This document shows, piece after piece, positions 27,055-34,855 of a stretch of 64,000 bases of DNA. The stretch's first letter is position 1, and each line of letters starts with the position of its first letter. Made by a program: the position numbers and the translations under genes. The DNA comes from Metabacillus bambusae (GTDB lineage Bacteria; Bacillota; Bacilli; Bacillales; Bacillaceae), in contig NZ_JAGDEL010000008.1 in assembly GCF_017497975.1 (NCBI RefSeq), positions 62,001-126,000 on the forward strand. The letters run 5' to 3'. A model generated the notes under the pieces. It ran no database searches and had not been told where the DNA came from. It was given only the letters and a program-made list of their open reading frames with translations.

Positions 27055-27113
27055 ATAGGTTGACATACTTTTGTTTTCATAGATAAAATAGAAAATAAAA
27101 ATATGTAACCTAT
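27055..27113 (+). promoter_or_regulatory. bioY operon promoter with BirA-like inverted repeat
   Basis: TTGACA (27060-27065), 18 bases, TAAAAT (27084-27089). The -35 lies inside ATAGGTTGACATA (27055-27067), whose near-complement TATGTAACCTAT occurs at 27102-27113 just before the RBS. B. subtilis yhfUST is thought to be under BirA, so these arms may be biotin-repressor contacts, though they are further apart than in known sites. Confidence 0.5.
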
Positions 27114-27122
27114 TGGAGGCAA

Positions 27123-27680
27123 ATGATGAAAATCCAGGAAATAACGTACATAGCAATTTTTACGGCGGTTATGGGAGTACTAGGGTTGGTCCCACCTATC
27201 ATGTTATCTTTTACACCTGTTCCAATTACATTACAGACATTGGGTGTATTACTTGCAGGCGGAGTTCTAGGAGCAAGACGCGGCTGCATTAGCCAAGTTG
27301 TTTTTTTATTAATCGTTGCTGCAGGAATGCCACTATTATCTGGTGGGCGAGGTGGAATCGGTGTGTTTGTAGGACCAAGTGCCGGCTATTTAATTGCTTA
27401 TCCGATAACAGCATTTTGTATTGGCTATTTCTTATCACGTATAAAAATTTTAACATTTCGCAAGATCTTACTAATCAACCTTACAGTAGGTATTTTCTTC
27501 ATTTACTTAATTGGAATACCTGTGCAGGCTTTTATGATGAATATTCCTCTAATCGATGCGATAAAATTGAGTGCCGTGTATCTTCCGGGTGATGTGTTGA
27601 AGGCAATACTAGCTTCTTATCTAGTTTATCGTTTACGAAGGTCACCTGTAATTGCTCGCGGGTTATCCAAAATAGCCTAG
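27123..27680 (+). CDS. bioY: Biotin transporter BioY (YhfU-like)
   Basis: A 185-residue substrate-binding membrane subunit of an ECF biotin importer, with about six helices. Signatures are FTPVPITLQTLGVLLAG, GARRGCISQVVFL, GRGGIGVFVGPSAGYL and YLPGDVLKAILA. RBS TTGGAGG is followed by ATG 27123 or 27126. It is first in an operon with an acyl-CoA ligase and a thiolase, matching yhfU-yhfT-yhfS of B. subtilis. A stem (AGTCTT 27701-27706 with AAGACT 27732-27737) lies before the next gene. Confidence 0.9.
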   Translation: MMKIQEITYIAIFTAVMGVLGLVPPIMLSFTPVPITLQTLGVLLAGGVLGARRGCISQVVFLLIVAAGMPLLSGGRGGIGVFVGPSAGYLIAYPITAFCIGYFLSRIKILTFRKILLINLTVGIFFIYLIGIPVQAFMMNIPLIDAIKLSAVYLPGDVLKAILASYLVYRLRRSPVIARGLSKIA

Positions 27681-27760
27681 AACGAACTCTTTTAATCTAT
27701 AGTCTTAGCGGGAGTAAAATCCCACTGATGGAAGACTCACTTTGAGAGAGGAGAAAATTA

Positions 27761-29227
27761 ATGGCAATTATTACAAAAACATATAGCCAACATGTGAGCG
27801 ATTTCCCTGAAAAAATTGCCATTCATACTAAAAAAGAAAATATAACATATCGCAATTGGCATGAACGGGTTACCAAGACAGCAAATTGGTTGGATTCTTT
27901 CGACTGTTCTACTAACACGCTTGGGATTTTGCTTCCAAATGGTATCCATTTTCTACAATTGTTTACGGGAGCTTCTACTGCAGGCTGGATATGTGTACCG
28001 ATGGATTTAAAATGGAAGGAATCAGAGCTTCAAAAAAGACTTACCCTTTCCAAACCGTCTATTTTGATTACAACGAGAGCTATATACCCTATGATAAAAG
28101 GACTCTATCAAAATGTATTAATATGGGAGGATTGTTTGGAGGAAATAAGCAATCAACCAGTTGAACGGAGAAGAATCATAGATGCAGACCTTCCTTTTTA
28201 TATGGGATTTACCTCTGGTTCGACGGGAGAACCGAAGGCATTTATTCGCGGTCAACATTCTTGGATTAGCAGTTTTGAATGCAATCGTTTTGATTTTCAC
28301 ATGAATGAAAACGATCATGTACTAATACCGGGTTCGCTTATTCATTCTCATTTTCTATACGGTGCAATCAGTACATTGTTCTTGGGAGGGACCGTATATC
28401 TATTAGAAAAGTTTTCTTCGCATCAAGCATTAACATCTATACAAACACAACCTATTTCGGTGGTCTATGTTGTCCCAACTATGATCGAAGCTTTTTTGAT
28501 GGAGAAATGTAAGATAGGAAAACAATTAAAAATAATCTCGTCAGGCGCGAAGTGGGAAGCACATTCTAAATCAAAGATTAGAGATATGTTTTATCACTCT
28601 ACCATGTATGAATATTATGGAGCTAGTGAGCTTAGTTTTGTTACTGTTTTATCTGATCGTGAAAACAATCAAAGGCCTGGATCAGTCGGCAAACCATGTC
28701 ATAACGTGGAAATTCAGATACGTAAATCAAATCATGAATTAGCTAAGGTAAATGAAATTGGCAAAATATTTGTGAGAAGTAAAATGATGTTTATAGGCTA
28801 TGTAAATAATGATACTCAAGTGATTCGATCTTTTCGAGATAAAGAAGGTTGGATCACGGTTGATGATATGGGCTATGTTGATGATGAGGGATTTCTATTT
28901 ATTGTTGGTCGTGAAAAGAACATGATCTTATATGGAGGAATTAATATTTACGCCGAAGAGGTTGAGGCTGTTTTAACTTCACATCCAGATGTTCATGCAG
29001 CAGCTGTTATAGGGACATATGACAAGTATTGGGGGCAAATTGTTACTGCTGTTATACAGGGAAATGCTTCTAAAATGGAATTAAGAAAGCTGTGTAAAAT
29101 GATATTAGCATCCTATAAGATCCCACGTAAATGGTACTTTATGAAAGAAATCCCACTTACGACAAGTGGTAAAATAGCTCGTCCGAAAATTCAAGAAATG
29201 GTAGAAAGCAAGGTGAATGGTCATTAA
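27761..29227 (+). CDS. yhfT: AMP-forming acyl-CoA ligase (YhfT-like)
   Basis: A 488-residue adenylate-forming enzyme that activates a carboxylic acid as AMP ester and then CoA thioester. Motifs in order: MGFTSGSTGEPKAF (P-loop), YEYYGASE, GWITVDDMGYVDDEGFLFIVGREKNMI (adenylate binding and hinge), and the catalytic lysine region PLTTSGKIARPK near the end. Co-transcription with a biotin importer suggests pimelate or another biotin-precursor acid, or a fatty acid, as substrate. This is inference. Confidence 0.82.
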   Translation: MAIITKTYSQHVSDFPEKIAIHTKKENITYRNWHERVTKTANWLDSFDCSTNTLGILLPNGIHFLQLFTGASTAGWICVPMDLKWKESELQKRLTLSKPSILITTRAIYPMIKGLYQNVLIWEDCLEEISNQPVERRRIIDADLPFYMGFTSGSTGEPKAFIRGQHSWISSFECNRFDFHMNENDHVLIPGSLIHSHFLYGAISTLFLGGTVYLLEKFSSHQALTSIQTQPISVVYVVPTMIEAFLMEKCKIGKQLKIISSGAKWEAHSKSKIRDMFYHSTMYEYYGASELSFVTVLSDRENNQRPGSVGKPCHNVEIQIRKSNHELAKVNEIGKIFVRSKMMFIGYVNNDTQVIRSFRDKEGWITVDDMGYVDDEGFLFIVGREKNMILYGGINIYAEEVEAVLTSHPDVHAAAVIGTYDKYWGQIVTAVIQGNASKMELRKLCKMILASYKIPRKWYFMKEIPLTTSGKIARPKIQEMVESKVNGH

Positions 29228-30320
29228 AAGAGCGGTGATCGTACAAGCGAAACGTACCCCTATAGGCAGGGAAAATGGGATCCTACAAAGGTTTGGGCCA
29301 CATGAATTGTTAGCACCTCTTCTCCAACAAGCAGCAAGCATGACAGAATATAAGGTTGATGATGTGATAATTGGAAATGTGGTTGGTCCTGGAGGAAATG
29401 TAGCTCGCTTATCAGCATTAGAGGCAAATCTCCCCCATACAATTCCTGGGCTCACGCTTGACCGGCAATGCAGTGCTGGTTTAGAAGCGGTACGAATGGC
29501 ATGCTATCTTATTCAAGGGGAAGCGGGCAAGTGCTATATAGCCGGTGGGGTAGAAAGTACGAGCACCTCTCCTTTTCAAGCTAGAGCACAATTCTCGCCA
29601 AAAAGAATTGGAGATCCCGATATGGGTATCGCCGCAGAATCTGTTGCAAGTAAATACCGAATTACAAGAGAAATGCAGGATGAATATACACTATTGAGCT
29701 ATGAACGCAGTGTAAATGCCTATAGAAAAGGGCTGTATGAGCAAGAGATCTTAGCTTTAGAGGAAATTAATCAAGATGAAGAATTTTTAAAAGTCCGTCC
29801 TATAGAGAAGCTAGTAAAACGAGCAAGACCAGCTTTTATTAAAGAAAATGGAACAGTTACAGCAGCCAACAGCTCTGGGATTAATGATGGAGCCTCTGCA
29901 TTACTTGTTATGGAAGAAAATACGGCAAACGAACAAGGACTTAAACCTGTATTACGCTTTCTTGATAGTGAGGTATGTGGAGTAAACCCCTGGTATCCAG
30001 GCATTGCTCCTGTTCCGTCGATTCAACATTTAATAGAAAGAAACAAACTAACAATTGACGATCTTGATCTAATTGAAATAAATGAAGCATTTGCTGCCAA
30101 GATTGTTGCTTGTGCACAACAGCTCAAAATTCCTTATCGTAAATTAAATGTCCATGGAGGTGCACTAACCATTGGACACCCTTACGGAGCATCAGGTGCA
30201 ATCTTGCTAACTCGCTTATTCCATGAGGTTCAGAGAAGAAAGAAACTCAAATATGTAGTCGCTGCGATTGGAAGTGGCGGAGGAATTGGAGTTGCAATGT
30301 TATTTGAAGTGGTGAATTGA
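29217..30320 (+). CDS. yhfS: Thiolase-family acetyl-CoA C-acyltransferase (YhfS-like)
   Basis: A 367-residue thiolase-fold enzyme, shorter than the usual 390. The acylated cysteine is present in LDRQCSAGLEAV, the NEAF motif in LIEINEAFAAK and the catalytic histidine in GHPYGASGA. The second catalytic cysteine of the C-terminal CxGGGxG motif is replaced: this protein reads AIGSGGGIGVA. It overlaps the ligase by 11 bases, so translation is coupled. It may condense or cleave an acyl-CoA made by the ligase, possibly with altered chemistry. Confidence 0.8.
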   Translation: MVIKRAVIVQAKRTPIGRENGILQRFGPHELLAPLLQQAASMTEYKVDDVIIGNVVGPGGNVARLSALEANLPHTIPGLTLDRQCSAGLEAVRMACYLIQGEAGKCYIAGGVESTSTSPFQARAQFSPKRIGDPDMGIAAESVASKYRITREMQDEYTLLSYERSVNAYRKGLYEQEILALEEINQDEEFLKVRPIEKLVKRARPAFIKENGTVTAANSSGINDGASALLVMEENTANEQGLKPVLRFLDSEVCGVNPWYPGIAPVPSIQHLIERNKLTIDDLDLIEINEAFAAKIVACAQQLKIPYRKLNVHGGALTIGHPYGASGAILLTRLFHEVQRRKKLKYVVAAIGSGGGIGVAMLFEVVN

Positions 30321-30330
30321 TCGAAATCCT

Positions 30331-30359
30331 GCTTAGGAAGTGTTCCTAGGCCTTTTTTG
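30331..30359 (+). terminator. Terminator of the bioY operon
   Basis: A 9-bp stem (30331-30339 with 30343-30351, one G-U pair), a GTG loop and CTTTTTT. Confidence 0.75.
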
Positions 30360-30388
30360 TGTGCATATTTTTGGGAATTGTCTCTCTT

Positions 30389-30527
30389 GGTTCAATTACG
30401 GTGGACATTGGTTCAATAGAAGAAAATGTGGTCTAATCTGTGTTGAATAGAGAGTGGGAAAAGTGTGAGTGGTTCAATAATGATTGAGTGAAAGAGATTC
30501 AATAAATTTAGGAAGTGGTTCAATTAT
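30389..30527. repeat. Degenerate tandem repeat of about 21 bases with GGTTCAATA core
   Basis: GGTTCAATT/A starts at 30389, 30410, 30471 and 30518. The variants GATTCAATA (30496) and GTTGAATAG (near 30452) keep a spacing of about 19-25 bases. No coding capacity is seen. It lies between two terminators, downstream of both flanking genes. Confidence 0.6.
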
Positions 30528-30537
30528 CAAATTATAC

Positions 30538-30575
30538 AAAAAAAAGGCTTAGGATTCTCCCTAAGCCTTTTTTTA
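30538..30575. terminator. Bidirectional terminator between thiolase and YjiH-like gene
   Basis: Perfect stem GGCTTAGG (30546-30553) with CCTAAGCC (30560-30567), flanked by an A-run and a T-run. Confidence 0.85.
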
Positions 30576-30619
30576 CAAAATCAGTAGTGTTGTTTATTAA
30601 TAAAAATTAACTAGTCAAC

Positions 30620-31999
30620 TTAAAAAATAAGATGTGCCATTAAAACAATAACCGGCAGAGATATGATCGTACGTTGTAAAAAGATCACGACCAAATCAAT
30701 AAAGGAAACTGGTAATTTTGATCCTAGTAGCAAACCGCCAACCTCTGACATATAGATTAGCTGTGAAATTGAAATACAGCCAATGACAAAACGGGTCATG
30801 TCACTTTCGATTCCACTTCCGATAATGGCTGGTAGGAACATGTCGGCAAAGCCTACTACCATTGTTTGCGCAGCTTCATTTGCTTCCGGTATTTGCATGA
30901 ATTCTAAGATTGGAATAAATGGTGCACCTAGTATTTTGAAAACTGGTGTGTATTCCGCGATAATTAATGCGATCGTTCCAATAGCCATTACTATCGGAAG
31001 TACGCCTAGCCACATATCGAACACATTTTGCAACCCACTTTGTAGCATATTTGCATAGTTATTATTCTTTTTCGCCTGCTTTACTGCATTCGTAAGTCCC
31101 CATTTGAAAGCAGAGACATTAGTAGGTACTACCTCATCGATTGCTTCTTTATCACCAATATAGGTATCAGGTTTTCTAGAAAGCGGAGGTATTCTTGGAC
31201 TAATAAATGCACATGCAAGACCTGCTAATACAATTGTTAGATAAAAGGGAGCAAAGTAGTTATCAAGTTTTAAATAACTAATAATAACGATCGTAAATGT
31301 GATGGAAACAACTGAAAATGTTGTCCCGATAATCGCTGCTTCACGCTTTGTATAATAGCCATCTTCGTATTGTTTGTTAGTTAATAATACGCCAATTGTT
31401 CCGTCGCCAAGCCATGAAGCAAGACAATCAATCGATGATCGACCAGGAAGCTTGAACAATGGTCTCATCACCTTAGTAAATAAAGCTCCACATAATTCAA
31501 GAAGACCAAAATCAAGTAGTAAAGGTAAAAATAGTCCTGCAAAAAGGAACACTGAAAATAGAACAGGAATTAAGTCATAAAGTAATAATCCACCTGTGCT
31601 TTCAGACCAAATTGCTTCAGGCCCAACTTTAAATAAAGCCAAAATTGAGAAGATCATTCCGAGAATCCGTGCAATTTGCCAAATCCATGTTACGTGAAAT
31701 AATTTATCAAGAAATGGTGAGTTAACGATATAAGCCGGTTTCACTAATTTGGCCTGTAAAGATAATAAAGCGGTGACAGTCATAATGATTGTCGCGATAT
31801 AAGGTAAATAACCTGCCAAAAGACCTTCTACAAAATTTGCTAAAATCGCTACTGGAATTGTAAATTTGCCATTAATAGAAAGTGGGATGACAAATAGAAA
31901 AATACCGATTAATGAAGGAATAATGAATTGTAAATAGTCTGTTATACTAAAATACTTTTCTTGTTCTCTATTCGCAATGTGTTGCTTTTGTTTTTCCAT
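30620..31999 (-). CDS. YjiH-family nucleoside-recognition (Gate) membrane protein
   Basis: A 459-residue membrane protein with about ten hydrophobic segments and two Gate-type (nucleoside recognition) regions, seen in FLLPLLLDFGLLELCGALF-like and EAAQTMVVGFADMFLPAIIGSGI stretches. Similar proteins are annotated YjiH family, of unproven transport function. The start at 31999 is chosen because GAGGT lies 7 bases upstream on the minus strand; the longer frame to 32035 has no RBS. It stands alone. The substrate is unknown. Confidence 0.75.
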   Translation of the reverse strand: MEKQKQHIANREQEKYFSITDYLQFIIPSLIGIFLFVIPLSINGKFTIPVAILANFVEGLLAGYLPYIATIIMTVTALLSLQAKLVKPAYIVNSPFLDKLFHVTWIWQIARILGMIFSILALFKVGPEAIWSESTGGLLLYDLIPVLFSVFLFAGLFLPLLLDFGLLELCGALFTKVMRPLFKLPGRSSIDCLASWLGDGTIGVLLTNKQYEDGYYTKREAAIIGTTFSVVSITFTIVIISYLKLDNYFAPFYLTIVLAGLACAFISPRIPPLSRKPDTYIGDKEAIDEVVPTNVSAFKWGLTNAVKQAKKNNNYANMLQSGLQNVFDMWLGVLPIVMAIGTIALIIAEYTPVFKILGAPFIPILEFMQIPEANEAAQTMVVGFADMFLPAIIGSGIESDMTRFVIGCISISQLIYMSEVGGLLLGSKLPVSFIDLVVIFLQRTIISLPVIVLMAHLIF

Positions 32000-32304
32000 A
32001 GTATGTACCTCGTCATTTATTAATAATAAAGTCATGATTTAAGCATTAAATATGCAACTTGAGTGTATAAGAATGCAAAAAAGACCTGAATTCAAATAAT
32101 ACCATAAAATGAAGATAATTATTATACATATTTATTACAATTTAGCTAAAGTTAATTAATAAGTAGATACCCTGATAGCTTATGCATAAACATAAATATC
32201 ATATTAATTTTATTATGTACTTATATATCCTTAATTCTCTATAAAAGCAAAAAATATTAGATATTCAAATTGCTTGTTCTGAATAAAAAAATACCATTCT
32301 TTTT
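32000..32304. other. AT-rich gap without a recognised gene
   Basis: It contains the promoter region of the minus-strand YjiH-like gene, but no element stands out. Confidence 0.4.
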
Positions 32305-32433
32305 TCTGGATCAATTCGTGATGCAGATCGAATTATTGTTTTTCAAAATGGTACTTGAGTGGAAGCTGGAAGCGTTGAAGAGTTAATTAGTCATAAGGGC
32401 GAATTTTATAAGTTGAAGCAGTTACAAGCATAG
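32305..32433 (+). pseudogene. Remnant of an ABC exporter ATPase (C-terminal tail only)
   Basis: Frame translation gives SGSIRDADRIIVFQNGT, an in-frame TGA at 32356-32358, then VEAGSVEELISHKGEFYKL and a stop at 32431. This is the H-loop-to-C-terminus segment of type IV ABC exporters, with the rest of the gene gone. It is followed by a good terminator at 32440-32482, so the 3' end of the lost gene is intact. The lost gene could have been a tandem partner of a multidrug-type exporter. Confidence 0.75.
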
Positions 32434-32439
32434 TTCTAA

Positions 32440-32482
32440 AAAAGATAGGTTGACACGTTTAGTGTATCAATCTATCTTTTTT
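32440..32482 (+). terminator. Terminator left from the lost ABC exporter gene
   Basis: AGATAGGTTGACAC (about 32443-32456) pairs with GTGTATCAATCTATCT (32462-32477), followed by TTTTT. Confidence 0.75.
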
Positions 32483-32522
32483 AATAAGGGTTTGTAAAAA
32501 AAGAAAGGTTGGTGGATAGTCC

Positions 32523-33374
32523 ATGCCAAAGCTCTATAGAAATGGTGAGCCTTTACAAAAGGAGGTTTATCTAACACAATTACCTACAAATGCCGTTGCT
32601 TTTTGGAATTTAGGGCAGTCTGGAATTTTACTGAAGGGTAAGCAGGATGATGGTTGGATTTGCATAGATCCATATCTGACTTCAAGTATTGAAGTAACAA
32701 ATCCACAATCAGAGTTTAAGAGAGCATTTTCACCACTGTTAAAACCAGCTATGTTAAAGGATATTGATGGGATTCTAGTAACACATGAACATGACGATCA
32801 TCTTGATTTAGCGACATTGAAAGAACTTGCACAGGTGTCAATGGAAACAACATTTATTGTACCAGCACCAAGTGAGACTCTAATAAGTCGTGAGTTAAGT
32901 AATGCTGAAATTCATTTAGCAAAAGCAGATCAACCTTTTTCTGTCAAAGGGTTTAATATTACCCCAGTACCAGCAGCACATACATCCTACGAAATAGATG
33001 AAAAAAATGACCACCTTTATTTAGGATACTTTATAGAAGTTAATGGTATCAGGATATATCACAGTGGAGATACCGTGATCACTCCATTGCTAATTGAGAA
33101 AGTAAAAGCGTTTAAACCAGAAATTGCCTTTCTTCCAATTAATGGTGGTGACTTTTTCCGAACGTCAAGAGGTATTATTGGTAATATGAATTTCCGAGAA
33201 GCTGCTGACTTTTCTGTAGCAGTCGGAGTAGATCTGGTGATCCCTATCCATTTTGATATGTTTCCTACTAACCGGGAGAATCCGGCTTATTTTGTAGACT
33301 ATTTGTTTCATCACTATCCAGCACAGAAATTTCATATGATGGTTCCAGGGGAGCGGTTTGTTTATCATAAATAA
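32523..33374 (+). CDS. Metallo-beta-lactamase-fold hydrolase, UlaG-like
   Basis: A 283-residue MBL-fold enzyme with the metal site THEHDDHLD (about residues 86-94), a later His in PAAHTSYE, Asp in YHSGDTVITP and His in VIPIHFDMF. Overall order and length resemble UlaG (L-ascorbate-6-phosphate lactonase) and its relatives. The gene sits 73 bases before a LacI regulator and near sugar-uptake genes, so a sugar-lactone or phosphoester role is plausible but unproven. RBS AAAGGTTGGTGG. Confidence 0.75.
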   Translation: MPKLYRNGEPLQKEVYLTQLPTNAVAFWNLGQSGILLKGKQDDGWICIDPYLTSSIEVTNPQSEFKRAFSPLLKPAMLKDIDGILVTHEHDDHLDLATLKELAQVSMETTFIVPAPSETLISRELSNAEIHLAKADQPFSVKGFNITPVPAAHTSYEIDEKNDHLYLGYFIEVNGIRIYHSGDTVITPLLIEKVKAFKPEIAFLPINGGDFFRTSRGIIGNMNFREAADFSVAVGVDLVIPIHFDMFPTNRENPAYFVDYLFHHYPAQKFHMMVPGERFVYHK

Positions 33375-33447
33375 TGATTGATTGATTTTTTATTTATGAA
33401 CGATAAGATTTAGTATAGAGAGATAAAGTAGGGAGTAGGTGAGATAA

Positions 33448-34437
33448 TTGAAGGTTACGATTAAGGACATAGCAAATATTTGTGGAGTTTCACTTGGAAC
33501 AGTAGATCGAGCATTAAATAATCGTAAGGGAATTAGTGAAAAAACGAGGAAAAAGATACTTCAAGTTGCAGAAGAAATGAATTATAAACCGGATTTTACG
33601 GCAAGAAGCCTTGTAATGGGAAAAACGATGACGATAGGTGTTGTGCTTTTTGATTTATATAATCGGTCTTTTGCTCAGGTTTTAAATGCGATTGAATTAA
33701 AGGCTAGAGAGCTAGGGTATTTTGTTTATATTACGTTAACAGATAAAAATCCAGAAAACGAATTACAGTGTATTGATTATTTAGTTAACCGGAAGGTAGA
33801 TGGAATCATTCTTTTTTCAGTAAACAAAGGGCAATTTTTCGATTCTTATTTACGGAAATTTAATATCCCAATTATTTCGATCTTTAATTATATTTCCGAT
33901 GAGTGGGAATATGTTGGGATCCAAGAGCGTGAGGCAATGAAGGAAGCCATCAATTACACTACAAGTAAAAACTATAAGAATTTTATTTATATTTGTCCGC
34001 CACTTGCTTATTCAGGAAAATCGAATATTTATACACAAGAAGAAAGATTGAATGGATTTTTAGAGGCACTAGCTGAAAATAACATTAATACCACACCGAA
34101 AATAATAAAAACTAGCGAGTATCTTCGGTCATTAGAAGGCACTACGTTCAATGAAAGTGAAAAGACAGCTATTATTTGTTCCTGTGACTTATATGCACTT
34201 GAGGTAATGAATTTTTTAAAGGCAAAAGGATATGATATTCCCGGAAAAGTAGGAGTAATGGGGTTTGATGACATTGATATGCTGCAATATGTGACGCCAA
34301 GTCTTACAACTGTAAAATATCCAATTGTTGAAATTGGAATAAAAGCTGTTGAAAGTTTAGTTCATAAAATTGATAATGGACACTATTTATCAACACCATT
34401 ACTGGAATATGAGATTATTAAGGGTGAATCTATCTGA
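33448..34437 (+). CDS. LacI-family transcriptional regulator
   Basis: The protein has 329 residues. The helix-turn-helix and hinge are KVTIKDIANICGVSLGTVDRALN, then a sugar-sensor domain with DGIILFSVNKG and VGVMGFDDIDMLQYVTPSLTTV. The start is TTG 33448 with GTAGGTGAG before it. It lies upstream of the arabino-oligosaccharide importer/GH51 operon, whose promoter region carries two related palindromes. It is the natural candidate to bind them. Confidence 0.85.
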   Translation: MKVTIKDIANICGVSLGTVDRALNNRKGISEKTRKKILQVAEEMNYKPDFTARSLVMGKTMTIGVVLFDLYNRSFAQVLNAIELKARELGYFVYITLTDKNPENELQCIDYLVNRKVDGIILFSVNKGQFFDSYLRKFNIPIISIFNYISDEWEYVGIQEREAMKEAINYTTSKNYKNFIYICPPLAYSGKSNIYTQEERLNGFLEALAENNINTTPKIIKTSEYLRSLEGTTFNESEKTAIICSCDLYALEVMNFLKAKGYDIPGKVGVMGFDDIDMLQYVTPSLTTVKYPIVEIGIKAVESLVHKIDNGHYLSTPLLEYEIIKGESI

Positions 34438-34534
34438 TAGGAAAAGATTCAGAAAAATGAAAAAGGGGATTGACTAGTCTAAAGAAACGATGTTACTATT
34501 CAGTTATCAAAAGATTACTTCTCCTTAGAACTTT

Positions 34535-34550
34535 TCGTGCACGTACACGT
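34535..34550. promoter_or_regulatory. Palindromic operator, copy 1 (LacI- or AraR-type)
   Basis: TCGTGCACGTACACGT is nearly palindromic and shares 14 of 16 bases with the site at 34705. Confidence 0.55.
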
Positions 34551-34704
34551 TTATCAAATAAATCAATTTTACTCCTTTGCACAAAATTCAACTTACAAGG
34601 TCATTCGACTACACTAATCACTAGATCAGTTTTGAGTAGTAACTAACGTGGTAATTCTAGAGCATTTATTACTCCATATGCTTTTTAACTTTATATTGTA
34701 TATT

Positions 34705-34720
34705 TCGTGTACGTACACGA
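34705..34720. promoter_or_regulatory. Palindromic operator, copy 2 (LacI- or AraR-type)
   Basis: TCGTGTACGTACACGA is a perfect 16-base palindrome. Its core TGTACGTACA also fits the centre of an AraR box, but the flanking CG instead of TT suggests the adjacent LacI protein. The rest of the gap 34438-34855 shows no clear -35/-10 pair. Confidence 0.6.
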
Positions 34721-34813
34721 CGCTATGTTTATGAGTGTTTCTTCCTATCAAATAGTATATAAGCTTTTTGGGGAGGTGGTAGACCTTATCTTTTCAACTT
34801 ATTAAAAGTCTAT

Positions 34814-34827
34814 TGTAAGCGCTTAAA
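34814..34827 (+). promoter_or_regulatory. Candidate cre site (CcpA)
   Basis: TGTAAGCGCTTAAA matches the cre consensus TGWAANCGNTNWCA at all but one position, 29 bases before the binding-protein start. CcpA would block transcription there when glucose is present. Confidence 0.65.
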
Positions 34828-34855
34828 AAAATGATGATTTTTGGGGGGAGCAAGG

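Noticed and set aside
30389-30527. CRISPR array
   Set aside because: The units are about 21 bases in total with no separate conserved repeat of 24-37 bases and no unique spacers, and there are no cas genes.
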